From NCBI GenBank assembly GCA_905480235.1, contig CAJQPP010000051.1:1-64000 (forward strand): a DNA stretch of 64,000 bases, written 5' to 3'. Shown one piece after another: positions 26,140-35,574 of the stretch (position 1 is its first letter; each line of letters opens with the position of its first letter). The notes under the pieces are model-generated. The model was not told the DNA's origin, searched no databases, and saw nothing but the letters and a program-made list of their open reading frames with translations. The position numbers and the translations under genes were made by a program. The stretch is from an uncultured Pirellulaceae bacterium. Its GTDB lineage: Bacteria > Planctomycetota > Planctomycetia > Pirellulales > Pirellulaceae.

Positions 26140-27315
26140 ATGGAAATTAAAAAACCAATCGAAAAAACTGCCACATCAACAGAGTTTTGGTATCTGTCTG
26201 GGCAAATCAACGAATCCGAAGGATTGCGGAGGATCAAAATCCCTGCGCTGCCTTGCGGCGTTGGCAGGCGCTCCGATGCCGACGTGTCGATTCCGTGCAG
26301 TAGCGTTTCCAAATCGCATGCGGAATTCTTTGAACACGACAACCATCTGTGTTTGCGCGATCAGGGAAGTACGAATGGTACGTACATTAACGGTAAGCGA
26401 TTGGGTAATGAATTTGCGACCTTAGAGGCCGGCGATTTGGTGCAATTTGCCCGGGTTGTTTTCCGCTTGTCCCGTAATCGTATCGAGTCACCCACGCAAC
26501 AAGAGGAATCATTCGATCGCGTGCTCACAATGATGCAATTCGATCGCTTGATGAATGATGGCGGCTTGGTGCCCTTTTTCCAACCGATCGTTGAAATGGG
26601 TGGTGGTTCGAAAGTCGGCTACGAAGTACTAGGTCGCAGTCGTTTGTTGGGTTTGCGAACTCCGGCAGAAATGTTTTCTGCCGCCTCGAAATTAAATTTA
26701 GAGGCCGAGCTCAGTCGAGTGATGCGCGTTCAAGGGCTCACACTCTTCGCCGCTCTGCAAAGCGACCTTGGTATCTACCTCAACACACATCCGACCGAAT
26801 TGTCCCGCGTGGGATTGATTGATTCACTCAAGGCCTTGCGTGACATGGCGCCGGATCAGGAAATCACGTTGGAAATTCACGAGGCCGCGTTCGCCAATAC
26901 CAAAAAGATCGTGGAGTTGCGTCAGCAATTGGCGGACCTAAATATCAGGCTCGCGTTCGACGATTTTGGTGTGGGACGGGCTCGATTGGTTGAGTTGGGC
27001 GAAGTTCGCCCGGACGTCGTCAAATTTGACATGAAGCTAACCCGAGACATTCACAGAGCGCCTCAAAAACGCATCGAAGTCGTGTCACTGATCGCAAAAA
27101 TGGTCAACGATTTGGGAATCATATCTTTGGCCGAAGGCGTGGAATGCAGAGAAACCCACGAGGTCCTTAAAGAGATGAACTTCACTCTCGCGCAAGGTTT
27201 CTACTATGGCAAGCCGGCCCCGATATCCAACTGGGTAGACATCGACAATGGTTTTTCCACCAGAAAATCCGATCCTTCAGAGCTCGACCCCGGCGATCAA
27301 TTACCTAACGCATAA
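26140..27315 (+). CDS. FHA-EAL fusion protein (phosphothreonine sensor, c-di-GMP phosphodiesterase-like)
   Basis: The 391-residue protein starts with an FHA domain (about 20-115; G-R-R-S-D-A-D-V-S-I, S-K-S-H-A-E-F, S-T-N-G-T-Y-I-N-G), which binds phosphothreonine peptides. An EAL domain (about 135-380) follows. Its signature reads E-V-L (Glu162). D-D-F-G at 274-277 and later E-G-V-E and Q-G-F-Y-Y-G-K-P motifs are kept, as is the Lys in V-K-F-D, so c-di-GMP hydrolysis is plausible. There is no GGDEF domain or membrane segment. A neighbouring kinase could provide the phosphothreonine ligand; this partnership is inferred from location only. Confidence 0.9.
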   Translation: MEIKKPIEKTATSTEFWYLSGQINESEGLRRIKIPALPCGVGRRSDADVSIPCSSVSKSHAEFFEHDNHLCLRDQGSTNGTYINGKRLGNEFATLEAGDLVQFARVVFRLSRNRIESPTQQEESFDRVLTMMQFDRLMNDGGLVPFFQPIVEMGGGSKVGYEVLGRSRLLGLRTPAEMFSAASKLNLEAELSRVMRVQGLTLFAALQSDLGIYLNTHPTELSRVGLIDSLKALRDMAPDQEITLEIHEAAFANTKKIVELRQQLADLNIRLAFDDFGVGRARLVELGEVRPDVVKFDMKLTRDIHRAPQKRIEVVSLIAKMVNDLGIISLAEGVECRETHEVLKEMNFTLAQGFYYGKPAPISNWVDIDNGFSTRKSDPSELDPGDQLPNA

Positions 27316-27344
27316 CAGCCGCGATTGCTTGTCGTAGCAAAGGG

Positions 27345-29339
27345 TTAATCTACAAACTCATTGACAGGCACCAGCAGTCGTGGTGCGATCGTGGGAAAGT
27401 CGCTTAATAAGCTACTCGCACCCTGCAAGGATTTTTTGACCATAGCTTTGTAGTCGTCATTCTTTAGTGCTGCACTCAAGTACATCAAGTTGGTCATTGA
27501 AAGGGAATTCCCTGATGGCACAGCGCCGTCGTTCGGGTTTTTGGCTCGCGCTAATAGAGATTCATGGTCGGCGGATGTAAAAAAGTAGCCGCCGGCTTGG
27601 TCGTCCCAGTAAAGCTCGTTTTGAATCTTTTGCAGCTCGTCGGCCTGGCTCAGCCAATTTGCTTCTCCAGTCGCTTCGTGCAAAGCTAAAAGACCATCGA
27701 TTAAAAACGCGTAATCATCCAGGTAACCGTTTAACCGCGCTTGCCCGGCAGTGTAAGTTCGTTTTAGACGACCATCTACATACGAATTGTTCAGGATAAA
27801 ATTCGCAGCGGCAGCAGCGGTATCAATGTACTCCTGCTTCTTCAGAATCCGTCCAGCATCCGCTAATCCACGAATCATGAGGCCATTCCAACTGGTCAAA
27901 ATCTTCTCGTCCCGTAAGGGTCGCACTCGAAGGTCTCTTTGCTTGAGCAATTTGGCGTTGATAGAGCGAAGCTGACTTTGCAGATCGGCTAAAGAGATAC
28001 TCTGGGCCTCCGCGATCTGCTGCAAACTCTGCTTGAGTTGAGGAGCATAGTATTTTTCTTCAAAATTTGGTGCCTCGTCTATTCGGTAAACCGATTCATA
28101 AAGCTGAAACTCTTCGCTGGTTAAGGCGGCCTCTAGCTCACTTTTTTCCCACCGATAAAACTTGCCTTCTTCGCCTTCGCTTTCCGCATCCAACGCAGAA
28201 AAGAAACCACCCTGGGCGTCGGTCATTTCCCGTTTCAAGAATTGATAAATCTCTTCACATGCTTGACGATATTCGGCTTTTTCCGGAAACAACTCCGTGG
28301 CCCCTGCATAAACCGACATGAGCTGCCCGTTGTCGTAGAGCATCTTTTCGAAGTGCGGGATGTGCCAGAACCGATCGACGGAGTACCGGTGAAAGCCACC
28401 GCCAACATGGTCGTAAATGCCACCTTGGAACATCTGATCCAAGGAGGTTTCCAGCATGTTTTTGGCGATGTCCTGATTGTCGGTATCGGAATTGGCAACC
28501 TGCATCAGTAAAACCAAATTCGAGGGCTCCGGAAACTTGGGGCGCTGAGCATCTTTCTCTGAAAAACCAAAGCCGCCGTGTTGCGGATCAAAACGATCTT
28601 TCAAACCCTTGACGCAATCATCGATCCAGCTGGCTTTGATTTCTCCAGCAGCCTGATCGCGGCGACCATCCAGTTCATTGCGAACCAATTTGGTTAGCAT
28701 ATCAGCGTCTTTTTGAACGCGATCGCGACTACGATTCCAAGCTTGCGAAACACGTTCGGCTACGGTCAGAAAGCCGGGAGATCCTTCACGATCTCCATCG
28801 CGCGCCGGAAAATAGGTTCCACCAAAGAAGGGTTTTCCTTCAGGCGTCATGAACATCGTTAGGGGCCAGCCACCCCCGCGGCCATTGCGCGTTAATTGGT
28901 TAAAGACTGTTAGCGAGGTCATGTAAATGGAATCGATGTCCGGTCGTTCTTCACGATCCACCTTGATGCACACAAAATTATCATTTAGGAATTTGGCAAT
29001 CTGCTCGTCAAGAAAGGACTCGCGTTCCATGACGTGGCACCAATGGCAGCTGCTGTAACCGATCGACAAAAAGATAACCTTGTTCTCATCTTTCGCTTTT
29101 TTTAGAGCTTCTTCTCCCCACGGGTACCAATCGACGGGATTGTGTGCGTGCAACAGCAGATAAGGGCTAGTCTCCTCGGCAAGCCGGTTCGTGTGGTCGG
29201 CTTGGGGAGACTCGGCTGCTTGCTTGACATCGGTTTCGGTCGATTCTTGCGAGTGCGCAAAATCGCCAGTGCCGAAAACCAGAAAGACAACGGCTAAAGC
29301 AGTCGCCACAGAAACAAGTGAGGTACGGGATGGGTTCAT
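27345..29339 (-). CDS. Secreted YyaL/Spata20-like protein (thioredoxin + six-hairpin domains)
   Basis: The 664-residue protein matches the DUF255/YyaL family. The N-terminal thioredoxin-like domain has [23 protein letters not shown] (CxxC 98-101) and [10 protein letters not shown]. An (alpha/alpha)6 glycoside-hydrolase-like domain follows. Unlike typical cytoplasmic homologues it begins with a signal peptide (about 7-23, cleavage near A-H-S-Q), suggesting export. Function is not established for the family; the CxxC suggests redox activity and the barrel suggests sugar or nucleotide-sugar binding. Confidence 0.9.
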   Translation of the reverse strand: MNPSRTSLVSVATALAVVFLVFGTGDFAHSQESTETDVKQAAESPQADHTNRLAEETSPYLLLHAHNPVDWYPWGEEALKKAKDENKVIFLSIGYSSCHWCHVMERESFLDEQIAKFLNDNFVCIKVDREERPDIDSIYMTSLTVFNQLTRNGRGGGWPLTMFMTPEGKPFFGGTYFPARDGDREGSPGFLTVAERVSQAWNRSRDRVQKDADMLTKLVRNELDGRRDQAAGEIKASWIDDCVKGLKDRFDPQHGGFGFSEKDAQRPKFPEPSNLVLLMQVANSDTDNQDIAKNMLETSLDQMFQGGIYDHVGGGFHRYSVDRFWHIPHFEKMLYDNGQLMSVYAGATELFPEKAEYRQACEEIYQFLKREMTDAQGGFFSALDAESEGEEGKFYRWEKSELEAALTSEEFQLYESVYRIDEAPNFEEKYYAPQLKQSLQQIAEAQSISLADLQSQLRSINAKLLKQRDLRVRPLRDEKILTSWNGLMIRGLADAGRILKKQEYIDTAAAAANFILNNSYVDGRLKRTYTAGQARLNGYLDDYAFLIDGLLALHEATGEANWLSQADELQKIQNELYWDDQAGGYFFTSADHESLLARAKNPNDGAVPSGNSLSMTNLMYLSAALKNDDYKAMVKKSLQGASSLLSDFPTIAPRLLVPVNEFVD

Positions 29340-29600
29340 TGGGAAACCTTCTGCATGCCAGCAAGGGTTGCGGTTATCGCGCTCAGGAAACGGCGCAGCA
29401 AGTCATTATCTTATCCGAATTCGAGAGATTTTGTCATGGCTTGCTCTGTATAAAAGGATACCGCCCTCGAAGCGCGGCAGTGACGACGGTTCGTTCGCGG
29501 GCCCGACACGAGGGAGTCAAAATCGCTAAACTAGCGGACGGTAAGTACTGAAACGGGTTGTGGTTCCAGAAATGGGTAGTGGATCTAAATGGGAGAAACG

Positions 29601-30416
29601 ATGAAATTAGCGTTGATTCAGCAAGCGGCGTCGCATGATCGTGCCGCCAATCTGCAGCTCGGCATCGAGAATGCCCGGACGGCTGCTAGGCAGGGTGCGA
29701 AATTGATTGGTTTCGCTGAATTAGCATTTGATCGTTTTTATCCACAGCGACCGGCGACCCCAGAAGCCCTCGAACAGGCGGTGAAAATACCGGGTCCCAT
29801 GGTCGATCCATTCCGAGAAATCGCCAAGCAATATGAATGTGTCATCGTTCTAAATGTATTTGAACGCTGTGGCAAACAAACCTTTGACAGTTCGCCCGTG
29901 ATCGATGCCGACGGTTCAATTCTTGGCACGACACGCATGGTGCATATCACGGATTATGATTGTTTTCACGAAAAAGGGTTCTATGCGCCCGGTGACTGCG
30001 GTGCCGTCGTATTTGATACGGCCGTTGGCAAATTGGGTGTGGCAATATGCTATGACCGTCACTATCCCGAATACATGCGTGCTCTGGGTGTAGCGGGTGC
30101 AGAAATTGTCATGGTGCCGCAGGCGGGGGCCATCGATGAATGGCCCGCTGGTTTGTACGAAGCGGAATTGCAAGTGGCGGCGTTTCAAAATGGATATTTC
30201 ACAGCGCTTTGTAATCGAGTGGGTAAGGAAGAGCGCTTGGCATTTGCCGGAGAGTCGTTTGTGTGCGCACCAGACGGTCGAGTCATGGCTCGCGCGGCAA
30301 ATGGCGAGAATGAAACCCTGTTTTGCGACATCAACCTGGCGGAAACCAAAACGTCCCATGCTCGTCAATTATTCATGCGCGATCGGCGGCCCGATTTGTA
30401 CGCGGCTTGGATTTAG
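29601..30416 (+). CDS. Carbon-nitrogen hydrolase (nitrilase superfamily) lacking the usual catalytic Lys
   Basis: The 271-residue protein has the nitrilase fold signature: Glu40 in G-F-A-E-L-A-F-D and Cys150 in G-V-A-I-C-Y-D-R-H-Y-P-E. It is closest in look to N-carbamoylputrescine amidase / beta-ureidopropionase types. The third catalytic residue should be Lys in an R-K-x-H-I motif, but here the segment is T-R-M-V-H-I with Met113 at that place. The ATG at 29601 has GGGAGAAACG upstream, better than the ATG at 29589. The substrate is unknown. The GNAT gene follows after 34 bases and may be co-transcribed. Confidence 0.85.
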   Translation: MKLALIQQAASHDRAANLQLGIENARTAARQGAKLIGFAELAFDRFYPQRPATPEALEQAVKIPGPMVDPFREIAKQYECVIVLNVFERCGKQTFDSSPVIDADGSILGTTRMVHITDYDCFHEKGFYAPGDCGAVVFDTAVGKLGVAICYDRHYPEYMRALGVAGAEIVMVPQAGAIDEWPAGLYEAELQVAAFQNGYFTALCNRVGKEERLAFAGESFVCAPDGRVMARAANGENETLFCDINLAETKTSHARQLFMRDRRPDLYAAWI

Positions 30417-30450
30417 CTTTCTCGGTCTTTAAGCGAACTATTTGTGACAC

Positions 30451-31395
30451 ATGTTTACCATTCAAACCATGCAGCCAGCGCAACACCAAGAAGTTGCCAA
30501 GTTGATCTACGATTCAACGAACGGTTGGTATCGCAAGCATCTTGGTCAAGAACTCTTTGCAGGTGGTCCGCAATCGACGATGCTGTTTTGCGATACTTAC
30601 GAGACCCTGGATCCCGGTTGCTGTTTCATTGCAGTCGCCAATCACGACCAAACCCTTTTGGGCTCCTGTTTTTATCACCCACGCGAAACGCATGTGTCGT
30701 TGGGGATCATGAACGTGCACCCAACGGCATTTGGTCATGGGATTGCCCGCCGGTTGTTGCAGTGTGTCATCGATATAGCCGATCAACAACACAAACCAAT
30801 CCGCCTGGTTTCCAGCGCGATGAACCTGGATTCTTTCTCCTTGTATACCAAGGCAGGTTTTGTGCCACGCCAAATTTTTCAGGATATGGTCCTGGATGTG
30901 CCTCCGCAGGGAATTGATTTGGCAGAAGGATTAAAAGGTGAAATTCGGGCCGCGACCGAGGAGGATCTGCCGGCAATGGCTTCTTTGGAAGAACGGGTTG
31001 CCCACATCCGCCGTGAAAAGGACTATCGATTTTTGGTCGCTGCGAACAACGAAAAAGCGCATCAGCAAAATCAGCGGCAATGGCATACCTCGGTGCTTTA
31101 TCACCAAGGCGAGTTGCACGGTTGGATGGCATCGATCGCGCATGCAGGCTCTCACATGATTGGACCGGCAATCGCCCAAGATGAATCCGCTGCCTTGGCA
31201 TTATTGCGGCACGAGCTAAATTACCGAGCCGGAAACCGCATGGTTTTTCTGGTCCCGGTCGATTGCCAAATACTGGTACAGGCTGCCTATGCATGGGGGG
31301 CAAGAAATTGTGAATTGCACGTGGCACAGGTTCGCGGAGAATTTCGACCTTACGAAGGCGTTTGTATGCCTACCTTTATGCCGGAAACCGGTTAG
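30451..31395 (+). CDS. GNAT acetyltransferase with two GNAT-like halves
   Basis: The 314-residue protein has an N-terminal GNAT domain with V-S-L-G-I-M-N-V-H-P and the acetyl-CoA loop G-H-G-I-A-R-R-L-L (about 95-103), then N-L-D-S-F-S-L-Y-T-K-A-G-F. A second GNAT-like half starts near I-R-A-A-T-E-E-D-L-P-A-M (about 165) but lacks a clear Q/R-x-x-G-x-A loop, so it is probably non-catalytic. The substrate is unknown. It likely forms a unit with the upstream C-N hydrolase. Confidence 0.8.
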   Translation: MFTIQTMQPAQHQEVAKLIYDSTNGWYRKHLGQELFAGGPQSTMLFCDTYETLDPGCCFIAVANHDQTLLGSCFYHPRETHVSLGIMNVHPTAFGHGIARRLLQCVIDIADQQHKPIRLVSSAMNLDSFSLYTKAGFVPRQIFQDMVLDVPPQGIDLAEGLKGEIRAATEEDLPAMASLEERVAHIRREKDYRFLVAANNEKAHQQNQRQWHTSVLYHQGELHGWMASIAHAGSHMIGPAIAQDESAALALLRHELNYRAGNRMVFLVPVDCQILVQAAYAWGARNCELHVAQVRGEFRPYEGVCMPTFMPETG

Positions 31396-31789
31396 GGCGC
31401 GGCGCGGGCAAAAGCTGTTGCAATTAACCGGACCAATAGTCGGTTTGGGACAAGCCACCCTGAACCGTTACTTTGTGATTCAGCTTGCGAAAAAAAGGAT
31501 GGCCAACCATCACTTAGCCAAGCCAGATTGCAATCGTAACGGGATAGATAGTAGGCCGGCCAAAGACGGTTTTCAGAGTCCGCCGGCGTGAGGCGTAAAA
31601 AGGGTCATGAAGATCATTCCCGACAGTCAGACTAACTAGACTTCTCCCCGGTTGAGTACTAGTAGGTCTCCTTGCCGTCCTTGTAGGCAACTTCCAGAGA
31701 TTTCTGTCCGGTTGCTATCTTTTTCTATCTCTATCCCTTTAACGCCCGCTTCCGATTGGACTTTCATAGTTTAGGCCATTGCGTTCCAC
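31396..31789. other. Intergenic region with possible gene remnant
   Basis: No intact gene is seen. On the minus strand, about 31665-31761, two adjacent frames carry protein-like segments. One begins M-K-V-Q-S-E-A-G-V-K-G; the other reads K-K-I-A-T-G-Q-K-S-L-E-V-A-Y-K-D-G-K. Together they look like a small frameshifted coding remnant downstream of the lipoprotein gene. This is weak evidence. Confidence 0.3.
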
Positions 31790-31972
31790 CTATCGACCGA
31801 AGTCGATAGTTTCAGTTTCTCCCTTTACGGTCTCCGCGGTTGCTTGCTGATAGGCAGCGGCCTTTGATGTTGTATTTTCTGCCGGTTCACTTTCGCACCC
31901 AACAATAAATAACGCGAATACAAAAGGCAGGGTCGTGGCCTTACGGCTTATGCGAGTTTCCCGAAGAGTCAA
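31790..31972 (-). CDS. Small putative lipoprotein
   Basis: The 60-residue frame has a basic start, a hydrophobic stretch and a lipobox-like F-I-V-G-C followed by E-S-E-P-A-E-N, as in short planctomycete lipoproteins. The only start is TTG and no strong ribosome-binding site is present. It may be truncated, since protein-like sequence continues just downstream in other frames. It could be a remnant rather than a working gene. Confidence 0.4.
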   Translation of the reverse strand: MTLRETRISRKATTLPFVFALFIVGCESEPAENTTSKAAAYQQATAETVKGETETIDFGR

Positions 31973-32122
31973 TGTGCGTTTGTGCCATCTCTAACGAGCA
32001 AGAAGATACTGATTACCGGCTAATCAGGTTTTAGAAATTCGTAATGGTGGCTCACCTCGGCATCGGTGGCCATACAAGTGGGCTATTTCAATCAATGAAC
32101 GCCGAGCGATATGATCGCCTTG

Positions 32123-32404
32123 TTAAGGACGCATGTCTCGGGGCGGTCGAAATTCTCTCAGCGACCGTTGGCGTATCCAAAACGACAGAGCCAACATCAT
32201 GACTCCGATTGCCATCAGACTTCCCGCGGCAATATCGGCGGCGGCCGGTCGAGGGGGACCGAATTTCGCCATGCTAAGCCCTACCCCGACACTGACGGCA
32301 ATCATCCCCTGCATGATTAAAATCGTAGAAACGAGCGGACTGGTCAACAATCCACCTGACCGCCGTGGCGGCTTGGTCGGTTGGGGAGATTTGGAATCAG
32401 GCAT
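32123..32404 (-). CDS. Small two-helix membrane protein
   Basis: The 93-residue protein has a Pro/Lys/Arg-rich N-terminus, two hydrophobic segments (about 27-48 and 60-80) and a basic C-terminus (R-Q-R-S-L-R-E-F). The ATG at 32404 was chosen over one at 32563 because the longer form would overlap the divergent sulfotransferase start and add a non-conserved-looking segment. The family is not recognised. Confidence 0.55.
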   Translation of the reverse strand: MPDSKSPQPTKPPRRSGGLLTSPLVSTILIMQGMIAVSVGVGLSMAKFGPPRPAAADIAAGSLMAIGVMMLALSFWIRQRSLREFRPPRDMRP

Positions 32405-32518
32405 GGGTGGCTCGCAAAATGGAGGTGTCGTCAGAGTGTAAGCGATGCGAGGTGCAACGAAAAGTAAAAACCGCAGCGAGGCCGTGCGAAGCAACATGGT
32501 CTTGGCTACGATAGTCAG

Positions 32519-33109
32519 ATGCCTGCTTTCCTCATACATCAACCCGCTTGCGTTTTCATTCATAACCCCAAAACCGGGGGGCAGGCGTTACGACATGTTT
32601 TATTATCGCTGGACCATGAGGGTCCGGTAACAGGAGGGTTGCCCGCGGACTGGAAACAGCACTTTGCATTTGCATTCGTCCGCAATCCCTACGACCGCCT
32701 TGTCTCCGCCTGGAAAATGTTCACCCAGGGAATTGCGGATACGGGGTGGAAGGTACCGAAAGATCTGAAAGCGGGCATTGAACTGAGCGAGTTCCTGGAA
32801 ATCGTGACGGATGAAACGATCGGCTACGGGAATCAGGATCGGTCGGGAAAACGGCGAGTTCGCAATCACACCTTACCGCAAAGCCACGATTATTATGCGC
32901 TCTCGGAGGCGGATTTTTTGGGAAGATTTGAAAACTACGAATCCGACACCCAAAAAATATTTCAACGTATTGGCTTGGCAGAGCCACCGCCCAAACCGCG
33001 CCATGTCACTCAAAGAGGGCCCTATCAACAGTACTTCGACGAACGAACAAAAAAACGGGCGACCGATTACTACGCCGTCGACTTGGACCGATTTCAGTAC
33101 CAATTCTAG
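32519..33109 (+). CDS. Sulfotransferase family protein
   Basis: The 196-residue protein shows the PAPS-binding 5'-phosphosulfate loop as F-I-H-N-P-K-T-G-G-Q (about 13-22) and the 3'-phosphate motif F-V-R-N-P-Y-D-R-L-V-S-A-W (about 53-65). These are typical of the Sulfotransfer_2 family (carbohydrate or heparan-type sulfotransferases). A conserved H-T-L-P-Q-S segment (about 117-122) fits the same family. It would transfer sulfate from PAPS to an unknown, probably carbohydrate, acceptor. The short length agrees with minimal bacterial members. Confidence 0.85.
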   Translation: MPAFLIHQPACVFIHNPKTGGQALRHVLLSLDHEGPVTGGLPADWKQHFAFAFVRNPYDRLVSAWKMFTQGIADTGWKVPKDLKAGIELSEFLEIVTDETIGYGNQDRSGKRRVRNHTLPQSHDYYALSEADFLGRFENYESDTQKIFQRIGLAEPPPKPRHVTQRGPYQQYFDERTKKRATDYYAVDLDRFQYQF

Positions 33110-33219
33110 GCGGCGATTGGCGACGTGCAAAAATACGACTCGCGGCCTGCGAGAAGATTTTTTGAAAGATCGTAGGTTCCCTGGACATCTAATGTATATC
33201 GTCGGAAAGAGGGGTCACG

Positions 33220-34014
33220 ATGTTAGGTTATATATTCACGCTTTGGTTAATTGTGTTAACGTTGGCAGCGCTGCTGCTAGGCTTTGGAGCTGCTCAGGTC
33301 GTCGCGATGCAGTATGTCTTTTTTGGTTTGCTGGTCGTCTGGTTTTTAGTGGTCGTGCTCATCAATGTCACCATGCGGTCACTCCCAAAAAAACTCTCGT
33401 TAACCGCTTTTGACGGGAGTCTTTTGAATCCCTCAGCCTTCAGTGTCCAAAGTCGGCTAAAACACCAAAGCTTTGAAACGATCTCGAAGCCGATGCTCAG
33501 TAATACCCATCCTCCGGCAGCGATGATTGGGATGCAGCAAATTAAAGGTAGCTGCTTCGCATTGATTTTAAACCCGATTACCAAAGTCGAGCTATTGGCC
33601 ACGGATATCGTGTCCGTCTTTCACTTTATGGATGAAAACGGGACGCATGAAGTGTTGCTTACCACGGGGTGTTTGGCAGAGGGCGGGTCGCTACCCATGC
33701 CGAGAGATTGTTTAATCCAACTGTTTCCAAACGCCAACGTGGATACGCTGCTCAAGGAACATTTTCGGGCGATAAAACTACTACAAAAAAAAGGGCTGCT
33801 GCTTCAAGCGGTCAAGAAATCAAATTTTCAACCTCTTTTGCAGAACTCCCTCGCCCGCGCGAGGTCATATTTTTTTGCCAACCCCGTTTGGCATGCGATC
33901 ATTTTAGGCGTACGTTCATTAACCCACCAGTCACCCCATTTGGGGCCACTGAGTTACCAGAGCGGCGCGATGAAAAAATTGAATGCCATGCTCCCGGTTA
34001 AAGGCGATCCATAG
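33220..34014 (+). CDS. Uncharacterised membrane protein
   Basis: The 264-residue protein has two closely spaced N-terminal transmembrane segments (about 4-25 and 28-50) and a soluble C-terminal domain with no recognised motif. A GAGGGG site lies 6 bases before the ATG. It is convergent with the MFS transporter gene. Confidence 0.6.
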   Translation: MLGYIFTLWLIVLTLAALLLGFGAAQVVAMQYVFFGLLVVWFLVVVLINVTMRSLPKKLSLTAFDGSLLNPSAFSVQSRLKHQSFETISKPMLSNTHPPAAMIGMQQIKGSCFALILNPITKVELLATDIVSVFHFMDENGTHEVLLTTGCLAEGGSLPMPRDCLIQLFPNANVDTLLKEHFRAIKLLQKKGLLLQAVKKSNFQPLLQNSLARARSYFFANPVWHAIILGVRSLTHQSPHLGPLSYQSGAMKKLNAMLPVKGDP

Positions 34015-34065
34015 AAATTTGTGGTCACCGGTTCTGCAGACGAGCCTCGTTGATCGGCGGCAGTG

Positions 34066-35319
34066 TCACGCCGCATCCGAGGATGGTGATGATAGATGGC
34101 CATCGCGATCGGCAAGCACCAACAAGCCGAAGAACACCAACCCACCCACGACCAGGCTAAAGTACCAAACCAAGTCCGGGTGCCGCGCATAAAGCCACAT
34201 CCCCACAAGGGGCGCGATCAGGACGGCGACAGAAAATGAGGTGGCATAAACGCCCATATAATTGCCGCGGTTGCTGGAATTAGCTCGACTGGCTGCATAG
34301 GCGGGCCCCAGTGGACTGGTTAGCATCTCACCAAGGGTCAAGATCAACATAGAGAAGATGGCGTACAAAGCCGTCGCGAAAAAATCAAAGCCTGCGGCCC
34401 AAGGCAAAATCCCAAAGCCGATGCAAGATATAAGTTGACCCCATGCGTAGGTCCGTAATAACGGCAACTTGGAAACCGCGCTCACGAGCACCATTTCAAA
34501 CAACACAATGACCACCGTGTTAACCGCGAAAAGGAGTCCAATTTGATATTCCTGAAATTGGAACTGCTCTTTTAGGTACAGCGGATAGACACCCAGAAAT
34601 TGAAACAGCACGCAAGCTGCCAGGCTGTTAAGAATGCAAAATACGAGAAAGGTTTTATCACGAAACGGCGATTTCGTTGGTGGCTCCTTTGGCTCGTCAG
34701 CGGAGCGATCAGGCCCGGGACTCATTTGAAAACGCCATCCGAAAAACCACAGTGTCAATAATAGCGCGCCAAATGTAGAAACGGTATTGGCATAAAACAG
34801 CAACTGGTAGTTAACCAGTGCCAGAAATCCGCCGATCGCCGGCCCTAATGTCATGCCCAAATTCACTGCCAGACGGTTCACGGCAAAAGCCCGAGTATGT
34901 TGGGAAGCATCATCGCAGAATTCGATGGTCGCCGTGGCGCAAGCGGGCCTGATCATCTCCACGCCCAGGCTGAGATAAAATAGCGCAGCCATGAGCCAAG
35001 GGATTGTTGTTGCCGTTGCCACCAGTAGGTACCCGGGAGTCGCCATCGCCAGGGAAATAATCTGAGTGGGAATGGAACCTAACCGTTGCGTGACTTTGCC
35101 ACCCAACAACCCAGCCACCACGCTTCCGACCCCATAAGCACTCAGTAAAAGCCCGATGGACGACGGCTCCAGATCGAGTTCCTGGCGACAGTAAATGGCC
35201 AGAAAAGGCAGGACCATCGTGCCGCTACGGCTGACGAGCAAGATGAAGGCGATAATCCAGACGTTCCGCGGCACCCCGGAAAAGGCTTCTCGATATCGGC
35301 GGGTCAATTTTTGGATCAT
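34066..35319 (-). CDS. Major facilitator superfamily transporter
   Basis: The 417-residue protein has about twelve hydrophobic segments. The loop between segments 2 and 3 carries G-G-K-V-T-Q-R-L-G-S, a version of the MFS motif G-x-x-x-D-R-x-G. The central cytoplasmic loop is charged (around 205-220). Similar proteins act as multidrug or metabolite exporters; the substrate is unknown. It stands alone between two convergent or divergent neighbours. Confidence 0.85.
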   Translation of the reverse strand: MIQKLTRRYREAFSGVPRNVWIIAFILLVSRSGTMVLPFLAIYCRQELDLEPSSIGLLLSAYGVGSVVAGLLGGKVTQRLGSIPTQIISLAMATPGYLLVATATTIPWLMAALFYLSLGVEMIRPACATATIEFCDDASQHTRAFAVNRLAVNLGMTLGPAIGGFLALVNYQLLFYANTVSTFGALLLTLWFFGWRFQMSPGPDRSADEPKEPPTKSPFRDKTFLVFCILNSLAACVLFQFLGVYPLYLKEQFQFQEYQIGLLFAVNTVVIVLFEMVLVSAVSKLPLLRTYAWGQLISCIGFGILPWAAGFDFFATALYAIFSMLILTLGEMLTSPLGPAYAASRANSSNRGNYMGVYATSFSVAVLIAPLVGMWLYARHPDLVWYFSLVVGGLVFFGLLVLADRDGHLSSPSSDAA

Positions 35320-35574
35320 GCGGCTGAACGAGACGCTGGAGGAGCGTTCCGGAATGGACGAATAGGCGACGGAATCACTGGCGTGGGTTGAAGGAGTGCT
35401 AAATCGGTTGCCACACCAGCGTCGATCTCACATGCGTGGCCTAACAGCAAGCGAAAAAACCGAAAGAAAACCGGCCTTTCAGGCACTCTATTTAATTAAT
35501 GGACAAATCCCAGCGTCATGTTCAAAATGAACATGTCCCAAGTTCAAATTTACACCGTTGCTCAGGATACTGTG

